A DNA stretch of 64,000 bases from an uncultured Roseovarius sp. (GCA_947503145.1 CANNCP010000006.1:186001-250000), one strand, 5' to 3'. Positions 1 through 8,725 are shown, numbered from the stretch's first letter. Notes: generated by a model from the letters alone, not told the origin. Made by a program: numbers and translations.

Positions 1-1
1 C

Positions 2-316
2 CGCCGCGCCCAGGTGACCGAGGCCGAGGGGCACAAGCGCAGTATCGAGCTGAATGCCGATGCCGAGCTTTACGCCGCCGAGCAGATCGCCAAGGCGCGC
101 CGCATCCAGGCCGATGCCGAGGCCTATGCCACGTCCGCCGTGGCGCAGGCGATTGCCGATAACGGGCTGGAGGCGGCACAGTATCAGGTCGCGCTGAAAC
201 AGGTCGAGGCCCTGAATGCGCTGGGCTCCAGCCCCGGATCGTCCACCGTCATCGTGCCGGCCAGCGCGCTGGAGGCATTCGGTGATGCGTTCAAGATGCT
301 CAAGGGCAAGACGTGA
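2..316 (+). CDS. SPFH/Band 7 family protein, C-terminal part (QmcA-like)
   Basis: This is the last 104 codons of a gene whose start lies left of the window. The visible part is a long charged and Ala-rich helix (residues such as AEGHKRSIELNADAELYAAE) that runs into a GSSTVIVPASALEAFGDA-type tail. That pattern is typical of stomatin/flotillin-like Band 7 proteins of the QmcA group, which form membrane-associated oligomers through a coiled coil after the SPFH domain. The stop overlaps the start of the following NfeD gene (TGATG). NfeD and SPFH proteins commonly occur as an adjacent functional pair, which supports the call. The SPFH domain itself is outside the window, so the name rests on the tail and the neighbour. 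Confidence 0.75.
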   Translation, partial: RRAQVTEAEGHKRSIELNADAELYAAEQIAKARRIQADAEAYATSAVAQAIADNGLEAAQYQVALKQVEALNALGSSPGSSTVIVPASALEAFGDAFKMLKGKT

Positions 317-597
317 TGGCGACTGCTGCACTCTGGTCGTTGTGGTGGGTTTGGCTGGCAGCCGCACTGGTGCTGGCCATTGTCGAGGTCATGCTGCCGG
401 GGTTCATGTTCCTGGGCTTTGCCATCGGTGCGGCGCTGGTCGGCTTGCTGCTGGCGGCGACCGGCGCGGGCTGGGGGCTGCCGCTGCTGCTGGTGATCTT
501 TGCCGGGTTGTCGCTGATTGCCTGGGCCGCGCTGCGCCGCGTCTTTCGTCTGCGCGAGGGGCAGGTGCGCTATTTCGACGAGGACGTGAACAAGTAG
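316..597 (+). CDS. NfeD family membrane protein
   Basis: A 93-residue protein with about three hydrophobic segments (SLWWVWLAAALVLAIVEVML, FLGFAIGAALVGLLLAA and GLPLLLVIFAGLSLIAWAAL) and a short polar tail ending RYFDEDVNK. This is the short NfeD form, partner of SPFH/QmcA proteins in membrane microdomain organisation; it lacks the ClpP-like protease domain of long NfeD proteins. The ATG at 316 overlaps the upstream stop by one base, so the two genes are probably translationally coupled. A GTG one codon earlier is an alternative start. Confidence 0.8.
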   Translation: MATAALWSLWWVWLAAALVLAIVEVMLPGFMFLGFAIGAALVGLLLAATGAGWGLPLLLVIFAGLSLIAWAALRRVFRLREGQVRYFDEDVNK

Positions 598-793
598 CGT
601 GGTTTGAGCCGTTTTCGGCCCTGTTTTCCCGCTCCTCGCGCGCACGCAGTACGTCATTTGGCGGGCATAGCCCCAAGTTCCGCCCTTGGCCATAACCCGC
701 CTTGGTCATGCCAATCTCCCGACTACGCGGGTTACCTCAGCCATGAAACCAACTAACCTGTGCCGAATCGCAATCCCCAATAAGGAGTGTCCC

Positions 794-2194
794 ATGTCCC
801 CATCTGAACCGGTCGAGCCACTGCAATTCGGCTGGGAGGAATGGGTTGATCTGCCCGATCTGGGCGTGCCGGCGCTCCGGGCCAAGGTGGACACCGGTGC
901 GCGGACCTCGGCGCTGCACGCTTTCGACATCGAAACGTTCGGCCCAGCTGCCAAGCCAAAGGTCCGCTTTACCGTGCATCCGATACCGGGGCGCGACGAT
1001 CTGATCATTCCGTGTTCGGCTCTGATCATCGACCGGCGCGACGTGACCTCGTCGAACGGCGAAAAGGAATCGCGCTTTGTCATCGAGACAAAACTGGCGG
1101 TGGGCGGTGACAGCTGGCCGATCGAGATCACGCTGACCAACCGGGCGGGCATGAACAGCCGCATGTTGCTGGGGCGGCAGGCGCTGAAGGATCACATCTC
1201 GATCGTGGCAACGGACCGCTTCCTGCAGCCCGAACTCAGCTATGACGTCTATCACACCGCCAAGATGCGCCACGCAGCACCTGAGCGGTCGCTGCGTATC
1301 GCCGTGCTCAGCCGCGAGGACAATTACTCGACCCGGCGTCTGGTGGAAGAAGGCGAAAAACGCGGCCATACGGTCGAGGTGATCAACACCACCCGCTGTT
1401 ACATGGCGATCAACGCGATGGCCCCCGAAGTGCATTATGACGGCAAACGCCTGCCGCGCTTTGACGCCGTGATCCCGCGCATCGGCGCATCCATCACGCC
1501 TTATGGCGCCGCGATACTGCGCCAGTTCGAAACCATCGGCACCTGGTGCGTCAACGGCAGCACCGGGATTGTTGCCAGCCGGGACAAACTGCACGCGCAT
1601 CAGATCATGGCGCGCGCCAAGATCGGCATGCCCAACACCGCCTTTGCCGCCAGCCCCCGCGATACCGGCAACATCATCGGTCTGGTGGGCACAGCGCCCC
1701 TGATCGTCAAGCTGCTGGAATCGACCCAGGGCAAGGGCGTCGTGCTGGCCGAAACCCGCAAGGCCGCAGAGAGCGTCATCGACGCGTTTCGCGGGCTCAA
1801 GGCGAATTTTCTGGTGCAGGATTTCGTCAAGGAGGCCGCAGGCGAGGATATCCGCTGTCTGGTGATCGGCGGCAAGGTCGTAGCGGCAATGAAGCGCACC
1901 GGCGCCGATGGCGATTTTCGCTCGAACCTGCATCGCGGCGGCAGCGCCGTATCGGTGCGCATCACGAAGGAAGAGCGCGACACGGCGCTGCGCGCAGCCA
2001 AGGCGTTCGACCTCAACATGGCCGGTGTCGATCTCTTGCGCGCGGAAAAAGGCCCCAAGGTGCTGGAGGTCAACTCGTCTCCCGGCTTTGAAGGGATCGA
2101 GAGATCTACCAGCAAGAACATCGTCGGCATGCTCTACGAGATGATCGAAACCCGTGTGCGCCCCGCCCCGATCCGGCGGCGCAAAATCAAGTGA
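794..2194 (+). CDS. rimK: RimB-RimK fusion: retropepsin-like Zn protease domain plus ATP-grasp ligase
   Basis: 466 residues. Residues about 10-150 match the RimB / ATP-dependent zinc protease family (PF05618), with the motif [11 protein letters not shown] around Asp33-Thr-Gly. Residues about 165-455 are an ATP-grasp ligase of the RimK/LysX type ([17 protein letters not shown], then [17 protein letters not shown], then [14 protein letters not shown] with the metal-binding Glu/Asn). RimK adds glutamates to the C terminus of ribosomal protein S6 and RimB trims them, so one chain carries writer and eraser. The ATG at 794 is chosen because a TAAGGAG ribosome-binding site ends 6 bases upstream. In-frame codons before it are probably not translated. 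Confidence 0.85.
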   Translation: MSPSEPVEPLQFGWEEWVDLPDLGVPALRAKVDTGARTSALHAFDIETFGPAAKPKVRFTVHPIPGRDDLIIPCSALIIDRRDVTSSNGEKESRFVIETKLAVGGDSWPIEITLTNRAGMNSRMLLGRQALKDHISIVATDRFLQPELSYDVYHTAKMRHAAPERSLRIAVLSREDNYSTRRLVEEGEKRGHTVEVINTTRCYMAINAMAPEVHYDGKRLPRFDAVIPRIGASITPYGAAILRQFETIGTWCVNGSTGIVASRDKLHAHQIMARAKIGMPNTAFAASPRDTGNIIGLVGTAPLIVKLLESTQGKGVVLAETRKAAESVIDAFRGLKANFLVQDFVKEAAGEDIRCLVIGGKVVAAMKRTGADGDFRSNLHRGGSAVSVRITKEERDTALRAAKAFDLNMAGVDLLRAEKGPKVLEVNSSPGFEGIERSTSKNIVGMLYEMIETRVRPAPIRRRKIK

Positions 2195-2294
2195 CCGGTT
2201 TTCGGCCCCTGCGGCCTTTTATCGACACGCGCGCTCTGGACGCGGGCGGCGGCAATCCCTATATGTTTGGTCAGGTAACGCAGCAGGCCCTGAC

Positions 2295-2657
2295 ATGACC
2301 GAAAATCCGCAGCCTTTCGAAGGCATTCCACTGATCGCCCCATCCAGCACGGATCATCCGCAATACGAAGCGGTGGTCGAAGCATGCCGCAGTGTGTTCG
2401 ACCCGGAGATTCCCGTGAATATCTATGATCTGGGTCTGATCTATACCATCGACATAACCGAAGAGAGCGCGGTCAGCATCGTGATGACCCTGACCGCCCC
2501 CGGCTGCCCTGTGGCCGGCGAAATGCCCGGCTGGGTCGCCGAAGCGATTGAGCCGCTGGCGGGGATCAAGCAGGTCGATGTCGAGCTCACATGGGAGCCA
2601 CCCTGGGGCATGGACATGATGAGCGACGAGGCCCGGCTGGAACTGGGGTTCATGTGA
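2295..2657 (+). CDS. sufT: SUF-system Fe-S assembly protein SufT (MIP18/DUF59 family)
   Basis: 120 residues of the MIP18/DUF59 family: FDPEIPVNIYDLGLIYTIDI followed by MTLTAPGCPVAGEMPGW, with the conserved Asp/Pro-Glu-Ile and Cys positions, and VELTWEPPWGMDMMSDEARLELG at the end. In many bacteria SufT is needed for Fe-S cluster maturation of particular clients. The SufA-like carrier gene about 400 bp downstream supports a Fe-S role. The start is the ATG at 2295; the longer in-frame stretch from 2154 runs into the rimK 3' end and looks non-coding. Confidence 0.9.
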   Translation: MTENPQPFEGIPLIAPSSTDHPQYEAVVEACRSVFDPEIPVNIYDLGLIYTIDITEESAVSIVMTLTAPGCPVAGEMPGWVAEAIEPLAGIKQVDVELTWEPPWGMDMMSDEARLELGFM

Positions 2658-3072
2658 CGTTATCCAACGCGTAGGCCATAACCGGCGTTATACATCAGGC
2701 AGCATATATCTGCCCGACGATCATCAGCACGACCATGATCATGATCATGATCATGATCATGAAGAAGATGATCGACATTGCGAAGCGCCAACACCTTCTT
2801 GCGGCAGATAAGCACCAATGTCTTGAGGTGGGTGGCCGTCACCTGTGACGGGCCATCTGCTGCACTTCCCCCCTGGTGGCGAGCGATTACACTTTACGAT
2901 TGATTGGCCATCGCCCCGCACGACAGCGCGGCCATTGCGCCCTCATTCTTGCCCGATGGGGAATGCTTGGCCGCAAGGCCCTGAAACGTCAATATCGCTC
3001 CGGATGTGTCTACGGCTTGAGATCGCGGTACGGAGTCATTAGGTTTGTACCCACAAAGCGCGAGGTTCCAAC
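2658..3072. other. 415-bp intergenic stretch between sufT and sufA
   Basis: No gene could be supported here. It contains an (ATGATC)n tandem repeat near its start and the probable promoter region of sufA near its end. A minus-strand reading over the repeat would give an alternating His-Asp run, and a plus-strand reading gives Met-Ile repeats running into MKKMIDIAKRQHLLAADKHQ. Both are short and lack a convincing ribosome-binding site. Confidence 0.5.
2734..2762. repeat. (ATGATC)n hexamer tandem repeat
   Basis: Four perfect copies of ATGATC plus a partial fifth (ATGA), lying 77 bp after the sufT stop. The hexamer is a close relative of its own reverse complement, so the tract can fold on itself. 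Such tracts are prone to slippage. Confidence 0.9.
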
Positions 3073-3423
3073 ATGTTCGGCATACCCGGCAAGCAAGCGG
3101 TCACCATGACCGACAAGGCCGCAAAGCAGATATCAAAGCTGATGGCCAAGGAAGGCCACCAGGGGCTGCGCATCGGCGTCAAGAAAGGCGGCTGCGCAGG
3201 CATGGAGTACACAATGGACTATGTGTCCGAGGTGGACCCCAACGATGAAGTGGTCGAGCAGGAAGGCGCGCGGATCATGATCGCTCCGATGGCGCAGATG
3301 TTCCTGTTCGGCACCGAGATAGATTATCAGATCAGCCTGCTGGAAGCGGGTTTTCGCTTCAGCAATCCCAACGTGAGCGAAGCTTGCGGATGTGGCGAGT
3401 CGATCAAGTTCGAAGGCATGTGA
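3073..3423 (+). CDS. sufA: A-type Fe-S carrier protein (SufA/IscA/HesB family)
   Basis: 116 residues of the HesB/IscA/SufA fold. The three cluster-ligating cysteines are present: Cys41 in KKGGCAGMEY, and Cys105 and Cys107 in EACGCGES near the C terminus. A-type carriers pass [2Fe-2S] or [4Fe-4S] clusters from the SUF scaffold to apo-proteins. With sufT just upstream it probably forms the tail of a SUF locus, the sufBCDS core of which is not in this window. The ATG at 3073 is preceded by GCGAGG at a suitable distance. Confidence 0.92.
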   Translation: MFGIPGKQAVTMTDKAAKQISKLMAKEGHQGLRIGVKKGGCAGMEYTMDYVSEVDPNDEVVEQEGARIMIAPMAQMFLFGTEIDYQISLLEAGFRFSNPNVSEACGCGESIKFEGM

Positions 3424-3529
3424 TCACCGCACTGTAACCGGCTGTATTCAAAGCTACTTCCAAGATCCTGTGCGCTTGCATTGCGCGCCCCCCTGGCCGA
3501 TGATACCGCACACGAAAACTGGAGGGATC

Positions 3530-4282
3530 ATGCGACGGAAACTGGCCGCAGGTAATTGGAAGATGCACGGTCTGCGCGCCGATCTGGCACAGCTGTCGGC
3601 ACTGAACACGGCCCATCCCGACCCTGCAATTGATATCCTGATCTGCCCGCCCGCGACACTGATCGCCCCTGCCTGTGCCGCCTGCGATGGCGGCGCGGTG
3701 CAGATTGGCGGGCAGGACTGCCACGCCCGTGCCTCGGGCGCATTCACCGGCGATCTGTCGGCCCTGATGCTCAAGGATGCGGGCGCCAGCGCGGTGATCG
3801 TCGGCCATTCCGAACGCCGCGACGCCCATGAGGAAAGCAGCGAAGATGTACGCGCCAAGGCCAAGGCCACCCATGCCGCCGGTCTGGTCGCCATCATCTG
3901 CCTGGGCGAGAGCCTGGCACAGCGCGAAGCGGCTAATACGCTTGATATCATTGCCGGGCAGTTGTCGGCTTCAGTGCCCAACAGTGCCGATGCGACCAAC
4001 ACCGTGATCGCCTACGAGCCGTGCTGGGCCATCGGCAGCGGCCTGACAGCCAGCCCCGAACAGATCGGCGAGGTGCATGATTTCATCCGCGCGCGCCTGA
4101 CGGCCCGCTTTGGTGCGGCGCAGGCCGGCGGCATGCGCTTGCTCTATGGCGGATCGGTCAAGCCCGGAAATGCCGCTGAAATCTTTGCAGTGTCGAATGT
4201 CGACGGGGCGCTGGTCGGCGGCGCCAGCCTCAGGGCAGATGATTTCACACCGATCATTTCGGCGCTTGAAGCGGCCAGGTAA
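3530..4282 (+). CDS. tpiA: Triosephosphate isomerase
   Basis: 250 residues, normal for the TIM-barrel enzyme that interconverts dihydroxyacetone phosphate and glyceraldehyde 3-phosphate. Catalytic residues are visible: Lys11 in AAGNWKM, His93 in IVGHSERR and Glu163 in AYEPCWAIGSG. The phosphate-binding YGGSVKPGNA motif lies near the C terminus. The ATG at 3530 follows a GGAGG ribosome-binding site by a few bases; 46 further in-frame codons upstream are not protein-like. The gene is monocistronic, facing a convergent Lrp-type regulator. Confidence 0.95.
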   Translation: MRRKLAAGNWKMHGLRADLAQLSALNTAHPDPAIDILICPPATLIAPACAACDGGAVQIGGQDCHARASGAFTGDLSALMLKDAGASAVIVGHSERRDAHEESSEDVRAKAKATHAAGLVAIICLGESLAQREAANTLDIIAGQLSASVPNSADATNTVIAYEPCWAIGSGLTASPEQIGEVHDFIRARLTARFGAAQAGGMRLLYGGSVKPGNAAEIFAVSNVDGALVGGASLRADDFTPIISALEAAR

Positions 4283-4300
4283 CGCTTTGCGTCTTGCCGC

Positions 4301-4356
4301 CCCGGGCCTGACCCCGACCTCGTACCGAAACCGAGAGGCCCCGGATCAGGTCCGGG
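4301..4356. terminator. Imperfect long hairpin between convergent tpiA and Lrp gene
   Basis: The left arm (4301-4322, CCCGGGCCTGACCCCGACCT) and right arm (4331-4356, containing GGCCCCGGATCAGGTCCGGG) are imperfect inverted repeats. It lies between two convergent genes and may stop both transcripts. It has no clean T-run, so it may instead be a dispersed repeat: related sequence recurs at 6284-6303 and 10075-10094. Confidence 0.5.
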
Positions 4357-4388
4357 CGGGGACACCATCACAACCAATCACGCCTCGT

Positions 4389-4850
4389 TCAAAGTGGCAG
4401 CATGGTGGTCGATTTGATCTCTTCCATCGACAGCAATGCCGTCACGTTATGCACTTTCACCTCTGAAATCAGCGCCTGATAGAACGTGTCATAGGCCCGC
4501 GCATTGGCCACACGCACCTTCAGGATATAATCGATATCGCCTGCCAACCGGTGCGCCTCTTGTACCTCGGGCCGGTCCTGCAGCGCCTTCAGGAAGGTCT
4601 TTTGCCAGGCGGCATCATGTTCCGATGTGCGGATCAGGACAAAGAAACACGCCTCGAATCCCAGCGCTTCGGCATCCAGCAGATAGGTCTGCTGCCGGAT
4701 CACCCCGCTCTCGCGCATCTTGCGAATCCGGTTCCATACCGGCGTCTTGGAACTGCCTATGGCCTTCGCAATATCGTCGAGCGACAGCCCGCCATCGGCC
4801 TGCAACTCCATGAGGATTTTTCGATCCAGATCATCGATTCGAACGGACAT
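4389..4850 (-). CDS. Lrp/AsnC family transcriptional regulator
   Basis: 153 residues. An N-terminal winged helix-turn-helix (LDRKILMELQADGGLSLDDI, then SSKTPVWNRIRKMRESGVI) is followed by an effector-binding RAM domain (HRLAGDIDYILKVRVANA), the standard Lrp/AsnC layout. The start at 4850 (MSVRIDDLD) is preferred to one nine codons upstream because AAAAGGA sits just before it. It is transcribed away from the sulfite-reduction operon across a 144-bp intergenic region, so it is a reasonable candidate regulator of that operon. This is inferred from position only. Confidence 0.88.
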   Translation of the reverse strand: MSVRIDDLDRKILMELQADGGLSLDDIAKAIGSSKTPVWNRIRKMRESGVIRQQTYLLDAEALGFEACFFVLIRTSEHDAAWQKTFLKALQDRPEVQEAHRLAGDIDYILKVRVANARAYDTFYQALISEVKVHNVTALLSMEEIKSTTMLPL

Positions 4851-4994
4851 TCCGGTATCCTTTTGCGTTTGGAACAACCCAGCGCACTACGGAGCGAATG
4901 GGAACATGCGTCCTTATTCCGCCGAGTATCTAGCGCACATGTGGAACTATTTTCTATATTGAGGCAAGTCAACAGATGAACAGGCAGCCCTCAG

Positions 4995-5981
4995 ATGAAA
5001 CATTTTCCGATCTTCCTGAACCTTGAGGGGCGCCACGTGGTCCTGTCCGGCGGCGGTGATGCCGCACTGGCCAAACTGCGCCTGCTGATGAAGACCCAGG
5101 CGCGGCTGACCGTGTACGCCCCGGCCCCTGCCCCCGAGATCGTGGAATGGGCGCGCGACGGCGCTCTTGATCTCGTGCGCCGCCCGCTGGCACCCGGCGA
5201 CACACGCGGTGCCGCCCTCTTTTACGCCGCCGACGAGGATGCAGCCGAGGATGAACGCACCAGCCGCATTGCCCGCGCAGACGGCGCGCTGAGCAATATC
5301 GTGGATAATCTCGAAGACAGCCAGTTCATCACCCCCGCCATCGTGGACCGCGATCCCGTCACCGTCGCCATCGGCACCGAAGGCGCAGCCCCCGTACTGG
5401 CGCGCATGATCAAGGCCGATCTGGAAGCCCGCCTGCCCGCAACTCTGGGACCGTTGGCGCGCGCTGCGAGCGCCTTCCGCCGGATGGCCGAGGCTCTGCC
5501 GGCGGGCCGGGCGCGACGCAGTTTCTGGACCGAATTCTTCTTTCGCTCCGGCCCGGACGCGCTGGACCGCAGCAGGGCCGCCGATCTGGGTCAGGTTCTG
5601 GACGCTCAGCTAAACGCCCATCTGGCCGCGCGCGATCATGCGGGCCGCGTAATCTTTGCCATCGTGGGGGCTAGGGACCCGGAATTGCTGCCGCTCAAGA
5701 CACGCAACATCCTGCACGAGGCCGATCTGGTCCTGCACGATACGGATATTTCGCCACAGATCCTCGATCTGGCGCGGCGCGAGGCGGCGTTCGGCACCCT
5801 GCCCCGCTCTGCATCGCCGCTCATCGACGCCGCCGGTGCGGGGCAGCATGTCATTTGCCTGATACCTGCCGCACCGGACGCGCACATGCTCGCAAGCTGT
5901 CGCAGCGCCGGGATCACCGCGCTGATCATTCCCGGCATTACCCCGTTGCCCAACCTCACCCCGTTGCAGGAGACCGCCTGA
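4995..5981 (+). CDS. cysG: Precorrin-2 dehydrogenase/sirohydrochlorin ferrochelatase with truncated SUMT domain (CysG-like)
   Basis: 328 residues. Residues about 1-215 are the CysG-B/Met8 module: a Rossmann start (VVLSGGGDAALAKLRLL), LSNIVDNLEDSQFITPAIVD, and VAIGTEGAAPVLARMIKADL. This module oxidises precorrin-2 and inserts iron to make sirohaem, the cofactor of the sulfite reductase encoded two genes downstream. Residues about 220-328 resemble the first half of a uroporphyrinogen-III methyltransferase (GARDPELLPLKTRNILHEAD) and end at ALIIPGITPLPN, where a full CysG (about 460 residues) would continue for over 100 more. The methyltransferase half is therefore truncated and probably inactive, so methylation must come from another enzyme. 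The stop overlaps the next start (TGATG). Confidence 0.8.
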   Translation: MKHFPIFLNLEGRHVVLSGGGDAALAKLRLLMKTQARLTVYAPAPAPEIVEWARDGALDLVRRPLAPGDTRGAALFYAADEDAAEDERTSRIARADGALSNIVDNLEDSQFITPAIVDRDPVTVAIGTEGAAPVLARMIKADLEARLPATLGPLARAASAFRRMAEALPAGRARRSFWTEFFFRSGPDALDRSRAADLGQVLDAQLNAHLAARDHAGRVIFAIVGARDPELLPLKTRNILHEADLVLHDTDISPQILDLARREAAFGTLPRSASPLIDAAGAGQHVICLIPAAPDAHMLASCRSAGITALIIPGITPLPNLTPLQETA

Positions 5982-6292
5982 TGTCGCGCGAATTCACACC
6001 CAAAGTCATCACCGCCAACGCCCTGATCGAAGGCGATGTGGTCTACTTCACGGCTCATGACACCTGGTCCCGGGCGCTGCAGGATGCAGACGTGCTGACC
6101 GACGAGGCCGACGCCGCTCTGCGTCTGTTGATCGCCGAGGCGCGCAACGATGAGGTGGTCGGCGCCTACCTGGCAGAAATGAAGCCCGGCGCGGATGGCC
6201 CGGACCCGGTTCATTTTCGCGAAGAGTTCCGCCGCACCGGCCCCTCGAACCTTTTCCACGGCAAGCAGGCCGACATCGCGTCTCGGGCCTGA
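5981..6292 (+). CDS. DUF2849 domain protein of the sulfite-reduction operon
   Basis: 103 residues (SREFTPKVITANALIEGDVV ... LRLLIAEARNDEVVGAYLAE ... FREEFRRTGPSNLF). The family is small and uncharacterised and typically sits between cysG-like and cysI-like genes in alphaproteobacteria, as here. It starts on the one-base overlap with the upstream stop, so it is probably translationally coupled. No catalytic motif is visible; a role in assembly or regulation of sulfite reductase is only suggested by context. Confidence 0.8.
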   Translation: MSREFTPKVITANALIEGDVVYFTAHDTWSRALQDADVLTDEADAALRLLIAEARNDEVVGAYLAEMKPGADGPDPVHFREEFRRTGPSNLFHGKQADIASRA

Positions 6293-6303
6293 CCCGGGAC
6301 CTT
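6284..6303. repeat. Short GC-rich repeat (CGGGCCTGACCCGGGACC type)
   Basis: The sequence straddling the DUF2849 stop matches the family also seen at 4301-4356 and, in the opposite orientation, at 10075-10094. All three are at gene ends. Confidence 0.45.
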
Positions 6304-6333
6304 GCGCCGCAGCCGTCCCACAGGAGACACGTC

Positions 6334-8004
6334 ATGTACACCTATTCCGAATTCGATTCCGCCTTCGTCGCAGAGCGCAACCGTCAGTTCCGCGCGCAGG
6401 TGGAACGCCGTATTGATGGCTCGTTGACCGAGGATGAATTCAAGCCGCTGCGCCTGATGAACGGGCTCTACCTGCAACTGCACGCCTACATGCTGCGCGT
6501 CGCGATCCCCTACGGCACGCTGAACAGCCGCCAGATGCGCCAGTTGGCAATGATCGCCGAGCGTTGGGACAAGGGGTACGGCCATTTCACCACGCGCCAG
6601 AACATCCAGTTCAACTGGCCAAACCTGGCCAATGTACCCGATATCCTTGAGGCGCTGGCCAAGGTAGAGATGCACTCCATCCAGACGTCGGGCAACACGA
6701 TCCGCAACGTGACCGCCGATCATTTCGCAGGTGCCGCCGCCGATGAGGTGGCCGATCCGCGCCCCGTGGCCGAGCTGATCCGCCAATGGTCCACCGACCA
6801 CCCCGAATTCCAGTTCCTGCCACGCAAGTTCAAAGTCGGCGTCACCGGCAGCCCCAATGACCGCGCCGTGACAGCCTCGCATGACATCGGACTGCGCATC
6901 ATCGAGAGGAACGGCGAGATCGGTTACCGTGTGCTGGTCGGCGGTGGTCTGGGTCGCACACCCATGATCGGCAAGGTGCTGGCAGACTTCCTGCCCGAGG
7001 CCGACCTGCTACCCTATATAGAGGCAGTGGTGAGCGTCTGGAACCTGCTGGGTCGGCGCGATAACAAGTTCAAATCGCGCATCAAGATCACGGTGCACGA
7101 GCATGGCATCGACGAAATCCGCACCCGCGTCGAAAAGCATTTCGCGATCATCAAGCCGAGTTTTGCAGGCATCGACCAGCAGATGCTGGCCGCGATCCGC
7201 GCCGATTTTGCCGCGCCCGCGTTTCTCACCGCATCCGAGACCCCCTACACCCATGCCCGCCAGCACGATCCGGTCTTTCGCAGCTGGGCGGATACCAACC
7301 TGTCCGAGCACCGCGTGCCGGGCTACGCCATCGTCTCGATCTCGCTCAAGGCGCATGGCAAGACCCCCGGAGACGCGTCGGCGCATCAGATGCGCCTGAT
7401 GGCGGAACTGGCTGAACGCTACGGTCATGACGAGTTGCGCATCAGCCACGAACAGAACGTGATCCTGCCGCATGTCCACAAATCCTTTGTGCCCAGCGTG
7501 TTTGCCGCATTGCGCGCCGCTGGGCTCGGCACTGCCAATATCGGGTTGATCAGCGACATCATCGCCTGCCCCGGCATGGATTACTGCGCGTTGGCCACTG
7601 CGCGTTCGATCCCCATCGCGCAGCAGATCGCGACACGGTTCGACGAGCTGAAGCTGGAGTATGAAATCGGCGAGATGAAGATCAAGATTTCGGGCTGTAT
7701 CAATGCCTGTGGCCATCACCATGTGGGCCATATCGGGATTCTCGGTCTCGACCGTGCAGGGGTGGAAAACTATCAGATCACGTTGGGCGGCGATCATCGC
7801 ACCGATGCACGTCTGGGTGACCGCACCGGTCCGGGCTTTGCCGCAGATGAGATCGTCCCGGCGATCGAGCGGATCGTCTATGCCTATCTGGATCTGCGCA
7901 CCGCCCCCTCAGAGACGTTCCTTGCAGCCTATCAGCGGCTGGGATTGGCACCGTTCAAGGCAGCGCTCTACAAGACCGAGGCACAGGCCTATGCCGCAGA
8001 ATGA
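6334..8004 (+). CDS. cysI: Nitrite/sulfite reductase haemoprotein (assimilatory sulfite reductase, CysI-like)
   Basis: 556 residues with the duplicated ferredoxin-like/sirohaem architecture. [4Fe-4S]-sirohaem ligands are Cys412 and Cys418 (CPGMDYC, C-x5-C) and Cys455 and Cys459 (CINAC, C-x3-C), followed by GHHHVGHIGILG. The TRQNIQFNWP motif near residue 90 is the usual anion-site region. In this operon context (sirohaem synthesis before it, APS reductase after it) it should reduce sulfite to sulfide. The flavoprotein partner (CysJ) is absent; the adjacent ferredoxin-NADP reductase suggests ferredoxin-fed electrons. It overlaps cysH by 14 bp. Confidence 0.92.
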   Translation: MYTYSEFDSAFVAERNRQFRAQVERRIDGSLTEDEFKPLRLMNGLYLQLHAYMLRVAIPYGTLNSRQMRQLAMIAERWDKGYGHFTTRQNIQFNWPNLANVPDILEALAKVEMHSIQTSGNTIRNVTADHFAGAAADEVADPRPVAELIRQWSTDHPEFQFLPRKFKVGVTGSPNDRAVTASHDIGLRIIERNGEIGYRVLVGGGLGRTPMIGKVLADFLPEADLLPYIEAVVSVWNLLGRRDNKFKSRIKITVHEHGIDEIRTRVEKHFAIIKPSFAGIDQQMLAAIRADFAAPAFLTASETPYTHARQHDPVFRSWADTNLSEHRVPGYAIVSISLKAHGKTPGDASAHQMRLMAELAERYGHDELRISHEQNVILPHVHKSFVPSVFAALRAAGLGTANIGLISDIIACPGMDYCALATARSIPIAQQIATRFDELKLEYEIGEMKIKISGCINACGHHHVGHIGILGLDRAGVENYQITLGGDHRTDARLGDRTGPGFAADEIVPAIERIVYAYLDLRTAPSETFLAAYQRLGLAPFKAALYKTEAQAYAAE

Positions 8005-8725
8005 TCCGGGCACGCGGGTTGCGTCGCTCAATGACTGGTATCGGGAGAGTGCCGCCCACACCGTCCTGCAGCACGCGCTGACCGGCCCTGATGCCGGGCA
8101 CCTGGCGCTGGTCTCCAGTTTCGGGGCCGAATCGGTGGTGCTCTTGCACATGGTGTCGGTGCTCCGGCGTGACACGCCGGTAATCTTTCTCGACACCGAA
8201 TTGCTCTTTGCCGAAACGCTGGTCTACCAGCATGAACTGACCGAATGGCTGGGGCTTGCGGATGTACGCATCATCCGTGCAGACCGTACGGAACAAGCAG
8301 CGCAAGACCCGGACAAGTCCCTGCACATTGCGGACGCCGATGCCTGCTGCGCCCTGCGCAAGGCGCGGCCACTGGAACGGGCGCTGCGCGGATTTGACGG
8401 CTGGATAACCGGGCGCAAACGCTATCAGGGCGGAGCGCGGGCGATGGCAAAATTCTTCGAGGTCGAAGAGGCCACCGGCCGGATAAAGGTGAACCCGCTG
8501 GCGCATTGGACGCCCGACGACGTGCGCACCTACATGGAGGAAAACCGCCTGCCGCGTCATCCGTTGGTGGCGCGCGGCTACCCTTCGATCGGCTGCACGC
8601 CCTGCACCTCGCCGGTGAAATCGGGTGAAGATACACGTGCAGGCCGTTGGCGTGACATGGAAAAAAGCGAATGCGGCATTCATGTCGCAGAAGGTAAAAT
8701 CATAAGACAAGGAGTGAATGCATGA
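7991..8725 (+). CDS. cysH: Adenylyl-sulfate (APS) reductase, CysH family
   Basis: 244 residues. It carries the Fe-S cysteine pairs of the APS-using class, Cys119-Cys120 (ADACCALRK) and Cys202/Cys205 (GCTPC), plus the catalytic ECGIH motif (Cys228). The PAPS-specific enzymes of enteric bacteria lack the CC...CxxC cluster, so APS is the likelier substrate. SSFGAESVVLLH is the nucleotide-binding loop. It yields the sulfite consumed by the upstream reductase. The start lies inside the cysI 3' end, in another frame. Confidence 0.92.
   Translation: MPQNDPGTRVASLNDWYRESAAHTVLQHALTGPDAGHLALVSSFGAESVVLLHMVSVLRRDTPVIFLDTELLFAETLVYQHELTEWLGLADVRIIRADRTEQAAQDPDKSLHIADADACCALRKARPLERALRGFDGWITGRKRYQGGARAMAKFFEVEEATGRIKVNPLAHWTPDDVRTYMEENRLPRHPLVARGYPSIGCTPCTSPVKSGEDTRAGRWRDMEKSECGIHVAEGKIIRQGVNA

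Noticed and set aside
737..1933. 398-codon minus-strand frame opposite rimK
   Set aside because: It lies wholly antisense to a gene with clear RimB/RimK motifs; long antisense frames are common in GC-rich DNA.
2660..2842. Minus-strand 60-codon frame with an alternating His-Asp run
   Set aside because: The run is a translation of the ATGATC repeat; there is no ribosome-binding site and the rest is not protein-like.
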